A stretch of DNA of 57,018 bases from Holophagales bacterium. Its GTDB lineage: Bacteria > Acidobacteriota > Thermoanaerobaculia > UBA5066. The translations under genes were made by a program, and so were the position numbers. Of the stretch, positions 29,445 through 40,000 are shown one piece after another. The stretch spans positions 1 to 57,018 of the forward strand of contig JADJVF010000025.1 in NCBI GenBank assembly GCA_016716705.1, read 5' to 3'. The notes under the pieces are model-generated. The model was not told the origin of the DNA, made no database searches, and saw only the letters and a list, made by a program, of their open reading frames with translations. How positions within the stretch are numbered: the first letter of the stretch is position 1; each line of letters opens with the position of its first letter.

Positions 29445-32400
29445 ATGATGGTCCGACTCCCCCGCCTCGCGCTCCTCGCCGCGACCCTCGCGACGCTCCT
29501 CATTCCGGCCCCGCCGGGCCACTCCGCGACACCCGACGGTCCGCCCGAGGCGCGCCTCCTCCGCTTCCCCGACGTCCGGGGCGACGCCGTCGTCTTCGTC
29601 TACGCGGGTGACGTCTGGCGCGCATCCACCTCCGGCGGCCCGGCCCTCCGCCTCACGGCCCACCCTGGCCTCGAGCTCTTCCCGAAGCTTTCCCACGACG
29701 GCAGGTGGATCGCCTTCTCGGCCGAGTACACCGGCACCCGGCAGGTCTGGGTCATGCCGGCGTGGGGCGGCCCCCCGAGGCAGCTCACCTTCGCCACGGA
29801 CGTCGGGCCGCTCCCTCCACGCGGCGGGTGGGACAACTGGGTCCTCGGCTGGACGGAGGACGGCAAGGTCCTCGTCCGGATGAACCGGGTCCCATGGAGC
29901 TCCCGAATGGGTCGCTACTACCTCGTCGATCCGAAGGGAGGCCTCGAGACGCCGCTCGAGATTCCCGAGGGGGGGTCGGCCTCCTTCTCGCCCGACGGGA
30001 CCAGGCTCGCCTACTGCCCGGTCGATCGCGAGTTCCGGACCTGGAAACGGACGAAAGGGGGCCGGGCGCAGGACATCTGGACCTACGACTTCACGGCAAG
30101 GAAGTCCGAGCGGCTCACGACCTGGGAAGGTACCGACAACTTCCCGATGTGGTGGGGCGACGCCGTCTACTTCACGTCCGATCGGGAGAAGACCCTGAAC
30201 CTCTGGCGGTACGACCTGAAGACGAGAGAGACGCGCAAGCTGACCTCGTTCACGGAATTCGACGTCCTCTGGCCGAGCCTCGGCGACGGGAAGATCGTCT
30301 TCATGAACGGTGGGGCTCTCTTCGCGCTCGACCTGGCGACGGAGAAGGCCGCCCGGATTCCGATCACCCTCGGCTCCGACCGCGCGGCCACGGTGCCTGC
30401 CTTTCGCGACGTGTCGGCGTACGTCGCCGGCGCGGCCCTCTCTCCGAGCGGCGCTCGCGTCGTCCTCGACGCCCGCGGCGACCTCTACTCCGTCCCGGCG
30501 AAGGACGGAGCCACCCGGAACCTGACGGCGACGCCCTCCGTCCGGGAAAGGGACCCGGCCTGGTCGCCCGACGGGAAGTGGATCGCCTACCTTTCCGACG
30601 AGACGGGCGAATACGAGCTCTGGATCCGCCCCCAGGACGGGTCCGGGGCGCCTCGCCGCCTCACGACCGACGGAGCGCCGTGGAAGTTCGCCCCCGTCTT
30701 CAGCCCCGACGGCAAGAAGATCGCCTGGGGTGACCGGAGCCAGCGTCTGCGCGTCGTCGACGTGGCGACGGCGAAGGTGACGGACGCGGACCGGAGCGGC
30801 TTCGAGGACATCGACGTCTACTCCTTCTCGCCGGACTCCCGCTGGCTCGTCTACGAGAAGAGCCACGAGACCCGCCTCCCGGGACTCTGGGTCCATTCGC
30901 TCGAGTCGGGAAAGTCCTTCCCTCTCGGCGACGGCCTGACGGCCGACTTCTCGCCCGCCTTCTCGGCCGACGGCAAGTACCTCTTCTTCCTCTCCAACCG
31001 CGACTACACCCCGGCGTTCAGCGCCTTCGAGTTCTCCTACGTCTACCCGAAGGCGACGCGCGTCTACGCGGCCGCCCTGAACCCTGCCGCTGGGCACCTC
31101 TTCCCGCCGAAGAGCGACGAGGAGAACGGGAAGGAAGCGGCGGCGGTGAAGGACGCTCCGAAGGCCGGCGCCTCGAAGCCCCCGGGCGCCGGCAAGGGCC
31201 CGGGCACCGGGCCGACGAAGAAGGACGATCCCCCGCGCGTCGACATCGTCTCCGAAGGCTTCGTCGCCCGAACGGTGGCCCTCCCGGGAGTGAAGGCCGA
31301 CGAGATCCGCTCCCTCTCCGCGACGGCAGACGCCGTCTACTACCTGAAGGGCGAGGAAGGCGAAGAGGCGCTCACCCGGTACGACCTCGCGGAACGGAAG
31401 GAGGAGAAGGCCCTGGAAGCAGTGAGCTCCTACCTCCTGTCGGCAGACGGGAAGAAGGTCCTCTGGCATTCCGGGAAGGACCGAGGGATCACCGACACCC
31501 GCGCCGGGCTGTCGTCGGGAGCCGGCAAGCTCGACCTCTCCGGCCTCCGCGCGAAGATCGACCTCGGCACGGAGTGGGCCCAGATCTGGAGGGACGGCGC
31601 CCGCGTCGTCCGCGACTGGTTCTACGACCCCGGGCTCCACGGCGTCGACTGGCCGGTCCTCGTGGCACGCTACGGCGCTCTCGTCCCCTACGTGGCGCAC
31701 CGTTCCGACCTCGACTTCCTCCTCGGCGAGCTCGTTTCCGAGCTCGAGGCGGGCCACACCTACGTCTCTTCCGGCGACGAGCCGAAGATCGAGCGCGTCC
31801 CGGGGGGCTTTCTCGGCTGCGATCTCGCGGCCGATCCGGCCGGCCGCTACCGGATCGCGAGGATCTTCCCGGGCGAGAACTGGGACGAGACTTCCCGCTC
31901 GCCCCTTACCGAACCAGGCGTGAACGTCGCCGAGGGGGAGTTCCTCCTCGCCATCGACGGGACCGACCTGACGACGTCGGACAACCCTTACCGCCTCCTC
32001 GAGGGAAAGGCGAATCGCGCCGTGACCCTCCTCGTGAACCGGACGCCCGCTCGCGAAGGAGCCCGGAGCGTCACCGTGAAGACCGTGGCGAGCGAGCAGG
32101 GGCTGCGCTACCTCGACTGGGTCAGGAGCCGGATGGCGCTCGTCGACCGCCTCTCCGGCGGAAGGGTCGGCTACATCCACCTCCCCGACACCGCCCTCGC
32201 CGGCAACCGGATGCTCCAGAAGCTCTTCTACTCGCAGGCGGGCAAGCCGGCCCTCCTGATCGACGACCGGTACAACGGCGGCGGTTTCATCCCCGACCGG
32301 ATGATCGAGATGCTCTCCAGGACGACGCTCGCCTTCTGGGCCCGCCGCGGGGTCGACGCCATGCGCACGCCCGGGTTCGCCCACGACGGCCCCAAGGCGA

Positions 32401-32765
32401 TGCTCATCAACGGCTACTCCGCTTCGGGCGGCGACGCCCTTCCGTACTTCTTCCGCAAGGAAGGGCTCGGACCGCTCGTCGGGACCCGCACGTGGGGCGG
32501 ACTGATCGGCCTCTCCGGCAACGCGACGTTCGTCGACGGCGGCAGCGTCGACGTTCCGACGTTCCGGATCTACGACCGTGAAGGCAGCTGGGTCGTCGAA
32601 AACGCAGGCGTCTCACCCGACGTGGAAGTCGTCGACGTCGCCGAGAAGCGCCTCGCCGGAGGCGATCCGAGCCTCGAGAAAGGTGTGGAGATCCTCGTGG
32701 AGGCCCTGTCGAAGAAGGCCCGCGACTGGCCGAAGGCGCCCGTTCCTCCCCGCGTGGAGCGTTGA
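29445..32765 (+). CDS. tricorn protease homologue, secreted
   Basis: A 1106-residue self-compartmentalising serine peptidase. A signal peptide (LALLAATLATLLIPAPPGHS) suggests export. Two beta-propellers follow (WD40/PD40-like units such as FSPDGTRLAYC, WSPDGKWIAYLS and FSPDGKKIAWGD to about residue 560), then a charged Lys/Gly/Pro linker (about 555-600), the C1 segment (WRDGARVVRDWFYDPGLHGVDW), a PDZ domain (GCDLAADPAGRYRIARI), and the C2 domain with the nucleophile Ser in GYSASGGDALPYFF. It degrades peptides released by larger proteases, with the M16 enzyme as a possible partner. Two adjacent ATGs (29445 and 29448) are equally good starts. Confidence 0.93.
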   Translation: MMVRLPRLALLAATLATLLIPAPPGHSATPDGPPEARLLRFPDVRGDAVVFVYAGDVWRASTSGGPALRLTAHPGLELFPKLSHDGRWIAFSAEYTGTRQVWVMPAWGGPPRQLTFATDVGPLPPRGGWDNWVLGWTEDGKVLVRMNRVPWSSRMGRYYLVDPKGGLETPLEIPEGGSASFSPDGTRLAYCPVDREFRTWKRTKGGRAQDIWTYDFTARKSERLTTWEGTDNFPMWWGDAVYFTSDREKTLNLWRYDLKTRETRKLTSFTEFDVLWPSLGDGKIVFMNGGALFALDLATEKAARIPITLGSDRAATVPAFRDVSAYVAGAALSPSGARVVLDARGDLYSVPAKDGATRNLTATPSVRERDPAWSPDGKWIAYLSDETGEYELWIRPQDGSGAPRRLTTDGAPWKFAPVFSPDGKKIAWGDRSQRLRVVDVATAKVTDADRSGFEDIDVYSFSPDSRWLVYEKSHETRLPGLWVHSLESGKSFPLGDGLTADFSPAFSADGKYLFFLSNRDYTPAFSAFEFSYVYPKATRVYAAALNPAAGHLFPPKSDEENGKEAAAVKDAPKAGASKPPGAGKGPGTGPTKKDDPPRVDIVSEGFVARTVALPGVKADEIRSLSATADAVYYLKGEEGEEALTRYDLAERKEEKALEAVSSYLLSADGKKVLWHSGKDRGITDTRAGLSSGAGKLDLSGLRAKIDLGTEWAQIWRDGARVVRDWFYDPGLHGVDWPVLVARYGALVPYVAHRSDLDFLLGELVSELEAGHTYVSSGDEPKIERVPGGFLGCDLAADPAGRYRIARIFPGENWDETSRSPLTEPGVNVAEGEFLLAIDGTDLTTSDNPYRLLEGKANRAVTLLVNRTPAREGARSVTVKTVASEQGLRYLDWVRSRMALVDRLSGGRVGYIHLPDTALAGNRMLQKLFYSQAGKPALLIDDRYNGGGFIPDRMIEMLSRTTLAFWARRGVDAMRTPGFAHDGPKAMLINGYSASGGDALPYFFRKEGLGPLVGTRTWGGLIGLSGNATFVDGGSVDVPTFRIYDREGSWVVENAGVSPDVEVVDVAEKRLAGGDPSLEKGVEILVEALSKKARDWPKAPVPPRVER

Positions 32766-32783
32766 CTCGAGTCCGAGCAAGAC

Positions 32784-32814
32784 CCCGGGACGTGGAGAAA
32801 CACCACGTCCCGGG
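32784..32814 (+). terminator. terminator-like hairpin after the tricorn gene
   Basis: A perfect 12-bp stem CCCGGGACGTGG with loop AGAAACA, 19 bp past the stop. No U tract follows, so it may act as a bidirectional or Rho-aided terminator. Confidence 0.65.
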
Positions 32815-32842
32815 ATTCAACGTGTAGGAAATCACCTCGCAA

Positions 32843-32859
32843 CGTTGAAAATCTCAACG
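32843..32859. promoter_or_regulatory. inverted repeat, candidate upstream activator site
   Basis: CGTTGA, five bases, TCAACG; perfect 6+6 symmetry about 190 bp upstream of the sigma54 promoter, a usual distance for enhancer sites. It also resembles a shortened FNR/CRP site (TTGA-N5-TCAA), so an anaerobic regulator is an alternative. Confidence 0.4.
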
Positions 32860-32906
32860 GAACACGAGATTTCTCATCACTTTCGAACTGACAGGCAAAT
32901 CTATTC

Positions 32907-32918
32907 AGTGCAAGCACT
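32907..32918. promoter_or_regulatory. inverted repeat AGTGC-AA-GCACT
   Basis: Perfect 5+5 palindrome about 120 bp upstream of the sigma54 promoter; a second candidate site for the NtrC-type regulator. The two repeats do not share a sequence, so at most one need be the true site. Confidence 0.3.
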
Positions 32919-33033
32919 TACACCAATTGATGGAGAAGCGGGCGCTGAATTTTTCCACATCTTCTCTTGCCGGATTGTCGAATTACGGAGCTAAACTAAG
33001 GCCCACGAGTGAGATAAGAAATCCTCCACACTT

Positions 33034-33048
33034 TGGCCCCGAGCTTGC
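33034..33048 (+). promoter_or_regulatory. sigma54 (-24/-12) promoter
   Basis: TGGCCCCGAGCTTGC, against consensus TGGCACGNNNNTTGC: the invariant GG (33035-33036) and GC (33047-33048) have the exact 10-bp gap. The expected start of transcription is near 33060, 41 nt before the Fe-S gene ATG at 33101. The operon encodes its own sigma54 activator, which supports the call. Confidence 0.75.
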
Positions 33049-33100
33049 GAGTACCTCCACGGGCGGGCCCAACGTCCGCCCACGGGGGGTACGGAGGCTC

Positions 33101-33877
33101 ATGTTGAAGCCGCAGACCAAGGGACTGCTTCTCGACACGACTCGCTGCATCGGTTGCGGTGCCTGCGCGCTGGCGTGCAAGGAACGCAACAAGCTACCGA
33201 AAACATCCGACGACGTCCTGAAGGACGAGCTCTCCGACAAGACCTACTCCGTCGTGAAGCAGGTCGGGTCCCGATACGTCCGGCGGATGTGCATGCACTG
33301 CGTCACACCCTCGTGCGCGTCGGCCTGCCCCGTCGCCGCGTTCGAGAAGACGGCCGCGGGGCCGGTCATCTACCACGAGTCGAAGTGCATGGGCTGCCGC
33401 TACTGCATGATCGCCTGCCCCTTCGGGATCCCGAAGTACGAGTGGGAGAAGAAGGCGCCGCTCGTGAGGAAGTGCGACCTCTGCGCCGACCGGCTCGAGA
33501 AGGGGCTGAAGACGGGCTGCGCCACGGCCTGCCCCACCGGCGCGACCACGTTCGGCGACAGGAACGCCCTCATCGCCGAGGCGAAGGAGCGTTTCCGCGC
33601 CAACCCCGGCCGCTACAACGAGCACATCTACGGCGTCGAGGAGGTCGGCGGGACGTCGGTCCTGATCATCTCCGACGGGAAGGCCGAGGAGCTCGGCTAT
33701 CCCGCGGGCCTCGACGGAACGGCGCCCGCATTCCTCACCTGGCGCGTGCTGAACATCATTCCCGACATCGTCATGACGGGAGCCGTCCTCCTCGGCGGCA
33801 TCTACTGGATCCGCAACCGCCGCGACGAGGTCGAGGCGGCCGAGGGTTCGCACCACGAGACGCCGAAGGAGCACTGA
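33101..33877 (+). CDS. HybA/DmsB-like four-cluster ferredoxin subunit with C-terminal membrane anchor
   Basis: A 258-residue electron-transfer protein. Cysteine motifs for four [4Fe-4S] clusters are in the order usual for NrfC/HybA/DmsB: CIGCGACALAC, CMHCVTPSCASAC, CMGCRYCMIAC, and CDLCADRLEKG with CATACPTG. One membrane helix lies near the C-terminus (IPDIVMTGAVLLGGIYWI). There is no signal peptide, so it is cytoplasmic or exported with a partner. ATG 33101 has GGAGG 4 bp upstream. It would pass electrons to or from the NrfD-type protein encoded next (1 bp between genes). No molybdopterin or hydrogenase catalytic subunit is beside it. Confidence 0.9.
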   Translation: MLKPQTKGLLLDTTRCIGCGACALACKERNKLPKTSDDVLKDELSDKTYSVVKQVGSRYVRRMCMHCVTPSCASACPVAAFEKTAAGPVIYHESKCMGCRYCMIACPFGIPKYEWEKKAPLVRKCDLCADRLEKGLKTGCATACPTGATTFGDRNALIAEAKERFRANPGRYNEHIYGVEEVGGTSVLIISDGKAEELGYPAGLDGTAPAFLTWRVLNIIPDIVMTGAVLLGGIYWIRNRRDEVEAAEGSHHETPKEH

Positions 33878-33878
33878 A

Positions 33879-35474
33879 GTGAACGCCATGCCGAAGCTCG
33901 AAATCCCGCGCTTCACGTTCTGGCGGGGAGTCCTCCTCGTCATCCTCGCCCTCGGGACCTACGCCACCGTCATCCGCATCTTCAAGGGCCTCGCCGGCTC
34001 CACGAACCTCACCGACTCCTTCCCGTGGGGGATCTGGATCGGCTTCGACATCCTCTGCGGCGTCGCCCTCGCCGCGGGCGGCTTCACGATCAGCGCGACC
34101 GTCTACATCTTCAACCTCGAGAAGTTCCGGCCGATCGTTCGCCCGGCCATCCTGACGGCGTTCCTCGGCTACTGCCTCGTGGTCGTCGCCCTGATGTTCG
34201 ACCTCGGGCGCCCCTGGAACATCTGGCACCCGCTCGTCATGTGGAACCCGCACTCGGTCATGTTCGAGGTCGGCTGGTGCGTCACGCTCTACACCACGGT
34301 CCTCGCGCTCGAGTTCAGCCCGATCGTCTTCGAGCGCTTCAAGATGACGAAGACGCTCCACGTCCTCCACGCGATCATGCCGGTGCTCGTCGTCCTGGGC
34401 GTCCTCCTCTCGACGCTCCACCAGTCCTCGCTCGGCTCCTTCTACCTGATCGTCCCGACGAAGCTCCACGCGCTCTGGTACTCGCCGCTCATCCCGCTCT
34501 ACTTCTTCCTCACCGCGCTCACCCTCGGCTGCGCGATGACGATCGTCGAGTCGTTCCTGTCGCACCGCGCCTTCGGCAAGCAGCTCGAGATGGAGCTCCT
34601 CGTCCCGCTCGGGCGGGTGGCGCTCCTCATCCTCGCCCTCACGTCGGTCATCCGCTTCGCCGACTTCCGGCACCGCGGCATCCTCGGGCTCCCCTTCCAG
34701 CCGACCTACGAGTCCCGGCTCTGGCTCGCGGAGATGCTCATCGGCGTCCTGGCGCCCGGCATCCTCCTCGCGATCCCGAAGGTCCGCAAGCACACGACGG
34801 GCCTCTTCCTCGCGGCCCTCCTCATCGTGATGGGCGTCATCATGAACCGGATGAACGTCTCCATCACCGGCATGGAGCGGTCCTCCGGCTCGATCTACAT
34901 CCCCGCCCTGACCGAGGTCTTCATCACGCTCTCCGTCGTCGGCGTCGGGTTCCTCATCTTCGCCCTCGCCGTGAAGTTCCTCCCCGTCTTCCCCGAGCAC
35001 GAGATGAAGGAAGCCCGGCCGATCGTCGTCCCCGAGGGCGGGAACGTCGTCGGACAGCCGCTCCGGACGCTCCCGGTGCCGGCCCTCGTCGTCGTCGCGA
35101 TCGCCTTCGTCGGGGCCGCCGCGCTCGGCGCCGACGGCGTACGCCGGCGCGAGGTCGCCCCCGGCCCGCCCGCCCCCGGCGCGACGAAGCCCGAGCTCGC
35201 CGCCGCGCTCGCCAGCTTCCAGCCGCCGAAGGAGATCGTCTTCCCGCAGGCACCCGACAGCCCGGGTCCGGCCTCGTTCCGTCACGCCTCGCACGTCGAC
35301 GCGTCCGCCCCCGACTGCCTCTCCTGCCACGGGAACACGTATTCCTTCCTCGGCCGGAAGGAAGCCGCCCCCGCCGGACAGATGCACGACGCGAAGCACT
35401 GCGGCGGCTGCCACGACGGGACCTCGGCGTTCGCCATCGACGCCGACTGCTCGCCCTGCCACAAGGCCGAGTAG
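33879..35474 (+). CDS. NrfD/HybB-type quinone-interacting membrane protein fused to a triheme c7-type cytochrome domain
   Basis: A 531-residue fusion. Residues 1-400 hold about ten membrane helices of the HybB type (SFPWGIWIGFDILCGVALAAGG, LHVLHAIMPVLVVLGVLLSTLHQSSLG). A further helix (VPALVVVAIAFVGAAALG) leads to a periplasmic tail with three CxxCH haem sites: CLSCH, CGGCH and CSPCH. The tail pattern (FRHASHV, MHDAKHCGGCHDGTSAF) matches triheme c7-type domains. It probably moves electrons between menaquinol and periplasmic cytochromes. GTG 33879 is preceded by AAGGAG at 8 bp; an ATG four codons on is an alternative. Second gene of the sigma54 operon. Confidence 0.9.
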   Translation: MNAMPKLEIPRFTFWRGVLLVILALGTYATVIRIFKGLAGSTNLTDSFPWGIWIGFDILCGVALAAGGFTISATVYIFNLEKFRPIVRPAILTAFLGYCLVVVALMFDLGRPWNIWHPLVMWNPHSVMFEVGWCVTLYTTVLALEFSPIVFERFKMTKTLHVLHAIMPVLVVLGVLLSTLHQSSLGSFYLIVPTKLHALWYSPLIPLYFFLTALTLGCAMTIVESFLSHRAFGKQLEMELLVPLGRVALLILALTSVIRFADFRHRGILGLPFQPTYESRLWLAEMLIGVLAPGILLAIPKVRKHTTGLFLAALLIVMGVIMNRMNVSITGMERSSGSIYIPALTEVFITLSVVGVGFLIFALAVKFLPVFPEHEMKEARPIVVPEGGNVVGQPLRTLPVPALVVVAIAFVGAAALGADGVRRREVAPGPPAPGATKPELAAALASFQPPKEIVFPQAPDSPGPASFRHASHVDASAPDCLSCHGNTYSFLGRKEAAPAGQMHDAKHCGGCHDGTSAFAIDADCSPCHKAE

Positions 35475-35499
35475 CGGACGGGAAGCGGAGAGGGCGGCG

Positions 35500-37106
35500 A
35501 TGAAGCGTCTCAGGGCCAACTCCCTCGCGGTGCGGCTGACGGGAACCCTCGTCGCCGCCCTCGCCGCCCTTCTCCTCTTCTCCTGGTTCGTCGCTCTCAC
35601 GCTCCAGAAACGGTTCGCCGAATCCACGGCGCGATTCAGCGCCCTCGCGATGTCGGAGACCCTCACCGGCGGCCTCCACGGGATGATGCTCGCGAACGAC
35701 CGGTCCGGGCTCGAGAGCTCGGTGAAGGCCGTCGCGAAGACCCAGCCGAACATCCGCGTGAGGGTCTTCAACAAGGAGGGGACGATCGTCTATTCGTCGA
35801 TCCCCTCCGAGGCCGGCCAGCGGGTCGACACGACGTCCGAGGCCTGCTTCAAGTGCCACGCCGCGGGGCGGCCGATCGAGAAGCTCCCGCCCGGCGACCG
35901 GACGCGGACGTTCCAGCTCGACGGCGTCCCGGCCCTCGGCGTCATCCGCCCCATCGAGAACGAGCCGTCCTGCTCGACGGCCGCGTGCCACGCCCACCCG
36001 CCCGAGAAGCGCCTCCTCGGCGTCGTCGACGTCTCGATCCAGCTCGTGCGACAGGAGGAGGTCCGCCGCCAGACGATGGCGCTCATGGCCGCGACCGGCC
36101 TCGCGACGCTCCTTCTCGTCGCCGTGGTCGTCATCCTCGTCGTCCGGCGAAACGTCCACCGGCCGGTCCGGAGCCTCGCCGAGACGCTGGGTGCCCTCGG
36201 AGGCGGCGACTACTCGGCCCGCTACGAGGACGAGTCGATCGCCGAGTTCGCCTTCCTCGGCCACCACGTCAACCGGATGGCGGGCGACCTGCAGAAGGCC
36301 AACGCCGAGCTCGTCGACTGGGCCCAGACGCTCGAGCGCCGGGTCGAGGAGAAGACCGGCGAGCTGAAGACGGCGCAGGCCCAGATGATCCGGGTCGAGC
36401 GAATGGCCTCCCTCGGCAAGCTCGCGGCCGTCGTCGCCCACGAGATCAACAACCCGCTCGCGAGCGTCGTCACCTACTCGAAGCTCCTCCTGCGGCGCGT
36501 CGCGAAAGCCGGCGGAGCGAAGCCGGGCGACGACACCGAGAAGATCCTCGAGGCGATCGCCTCCGAGTCGGCCCGCTGCGGCGAGATCGTCTCGAACCTC
36601 CTGCTGTTCGCGCGCCGCACCGGCTCGCGGATGGAACCGACCGACGTCAACAAGCTCGTCGACCGCTCCCTCTTCCTCCTCAAGCACAAGATGGACCTCG
36701 CCCTCGTGCACCCGGAGCTGTCCCTCGACTCCGCCCTCCCCGCCGTCCTCTGCGACCCGTCGCACATCGAGCAGGCGATCCTGGCCCTCGCCATCAACGG
36801 CATCGAGGCGATGCCGGACGGCGGGACGCTGAGGATCCTCACCGCGCCGCACGGAGAGCACGGGGCGCGGATCGAGATCTCCGACACGGGCGTCGGGATG
36901 GACGACGAGGTCAAGCGGCAGATCTTCGAGCCCTTCTTCACGACCAAGGGGGACGGCGACGGCAAGGGCCTCGGCCTCGGCCTCGCCGTCGTCTACGGCA
37001 TCGTCCAGCGCCACGGCGGCGCGATCGACGTCGAGAGCTCCCCCGGAACCGGAACCCGCTTCATCCTCACCCTGCCGGGGACGTCCGCCCCGGGAGAGGA
37101 GTCCTG

Positions 37107-37107
<1 letters not shown>
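35500..37107 (+). CDS. sensor histidine kinase with periplasmic c-haem motifs
   Basis: A 535-residue membrane sensor. Helix 1 is at about residues 15-36; the periplasmic domain (about 37-190) contains CFKCH (116-120) and CSTAACH (158-164, a CxxxxCH form), both able to bind haem c. Helix 2 is at about 195-216, followed by HAMP and a coiled coil. The HisKA box is VVAHEINNPLAS (phosphorylated His 314); the ATPase part has the N box NGIEAMPD, G1 DTGVGM and G2 GLGLGLAVV. It is likely to sense periplasmic redox state through its haems and to phosphorylate the regulator whose gene starts on its last base. ATG 35500 follows GGAG. Confidence 0.92.
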
Positions 37108-38437
<1,330 letters not shown>

Positions 38438-38441
<4 letters not shown>

Positions 38442-38953
38442 AGGTCCGGCTCCTCCACACCGCCGACGTCTCACCCGGCCACGTGCGGAGCGCCTTCAGC
38501 GGCCTGGCGCCTCCCCTCGTGCCGGGTGAGGCGGTGATGTTCCGTGGCTCGCTCGCCGCCTGCTACGACCGCTCGCGGGCGCAGTACGACGCCTTCAGCG
38601 TTCTCGAGGCCGTCCCCTCGCCGGAGCCGGACTGGCTGAACCTCCTCCTCGTCGGCGCCGACCTCTTCGTGCCGGCCCTGACCTACGTCTTCGGCCTCTC
38701 GCATCTCGCGGGAGGCCGAGGCGTCCTCTCCCTCGCCCGCCTGAAGCCCCCCGAGGAGAACGACCTCACCGAGACGGTCCTCGAGCACCGCCTCCGGGTG
38801 GAAGTGGCCCACGAGCTCGGCCACGCGGCCGGACTCGTCCACTGCGTCGTGAACGACTGCGCCATGCACCGCTCCCTCTGGCCGGAGAGCGTCGACCTCA
38901 AGAACCCGGAGTTCTGCGCCTCCTGCCGGGCGCGGCTTCCCGGACCGGGATAG
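38438..38953 (+). CDS. amzA: archaemetzincin-type zinc peptidase
   Basis: 171 residues, the normal size of archaemetzincins. The complete family signature is present: HELGHAAGLVHC, then NDCAM four residues on, then CASC near the C-terminus, giving the three zinc His, the catalytic Glu, the Met-turn and a second four-Cys zinc site. GTG 38438 overlaps the regulator stop by 4 bp (GTGA), so it is translationally coupled to the sigma54 operon. The substrate of these peptidases is unknown. Its 3' end overlaps the convergent alcohol dehydrogenase gene by 56 bp. Confidence 0.92.
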
Positions 38954-39937
38954 CTCCCGGGACGAGGACCGCCGCCCCTTCGAGCCGCCCGGACCGCAGG
39001 TCGTCGAGCGCCACGTTCGCGTCTCCGAGGGCGTATGGCCGGACCCGGCTCTTCACGCCGGCCCGCGCCGCCAGGCCCAGGAACTCCTCCCCGTCCTTCC
39101 GGGTGAGGTTCGCGACCGAGCGGAGAACCCTCTCTCCCCAGAGGAGCCGTACGGAAACGACGGGATATCGGACATGTGGATTCCGCCGCAGACGACGACG
39201 CCTCCCTTGCGAACCGACCGAAGGGCGGCCGGAACGAGCGCGCCGACGGGGGCGAAGACGAGGGCCGCATCGAGCGGCTCGGGCGGGAGCTCGTCCGACC
39301 CGCCTGCCCACGCGGCCCCGAGAGAGCGAGCGAACTCCTGCGACGCGGCGTCTCCCGGCCGGGTGAAAGCGAAGACCTCCCGACCCTCGAATCGCGCCAC
39401 CTGCGCGACGAGGTGCGCCGCGGCGCCGAAGCCCCAGATACCGACGCGCGCCGGATCGCCCGCCATCCGCAGGGTCCGGTAGCCGATCAGGCCGGCGCAG
39501 AGGAGGGGCGCCGCATCGACGTCGCCGAAAGCCTCCGGGATCGGAAAGCAGAACCGCTCGTCGGCGACCGCCTTCTCGGCGAAACCGCCGTCGAGGTCGT
39601 ACCCGGTGAACCGGGCGTCGTCGCAGAGGTTCTCGCTCCCGGAGCCGCAAGACCGGCACCGGCCGCAGGTCGAGCCGAGCCACGGCACGCCGACCCGGTC
39701 GCCGCGGACGAACCTCGCCGCGCCTTCACCGACGGCTTCCACGACGCCGACGATCTCGTGCCCGAGGACGAGCGGAAGCTTCGGTCTCGCCAGGTCTCCG
39801 TCGAGGACGTGAAGGTCCGTCCGGCAGACCGCGCAGGCCGAGATGCGGAGGAGGACCTGGCCGGGGCCGGCGACGGGATCGGGTACGTCCGCCTCACGAA
39901 GCGGACGGCCCGGAACGTCGAGAAGCATCGCTTTCAT
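38898..39937 (-). CDS. zinc-dependent alcohol dehydrogenase (one frame break)
   Basis: MDR-family NAD(P)-dependent dehydrogenase, about 346 residues. Catalytic zinc site: CAVCRTDLHV and GHEIVGVVE; structural zinc site: CGRCRSCGSGSENLC; cofactor fold: VGIWGFGAAAHLVAQ. A missing base at about 39148-39152 breaks the frame at SFPY, after which RLLWGERVLRSVANLTRKDG continues. ATG at 39937. The last 20 or so residues run antisense through the archaemetzincin 3' end; the usual family end falls near GAAVLVP, so the tail may be spurious. Substrate unknown. Confidence 0.9.
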
Positions 39938-40000
39938 CGCGGACTCCCGGGGACGCCAGCGGGGGCTTCCCCGCGGCGCCCCCACGATCAGTATGCGAAC

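Larger units (their letters stand above)
32815..33033. other. AT-richer control region of the NrfD operon
   Basis: About 220 bp without a convincing gene and visibly richer in A/T than its surroundings. It holds inverted repeats at 32843-32859, 32866-32875 (GAGATTTCTC) and 32907-32918 upstream of the sigma54 promoter at 33034, as expected for activator sites of an NtrC-type regulator. An open frame from ATG 32927 runs into the Fe-S gene but would cross the promoter. Confidence 0.6.

Noticed and set aside
32927..33100. In-frame upstream ATG extending the Fe-S protein by 58 residues
   Set aside because: The extension matches no domain, lacks a ribosome site and would place the sigma54 promoter inside the gene.
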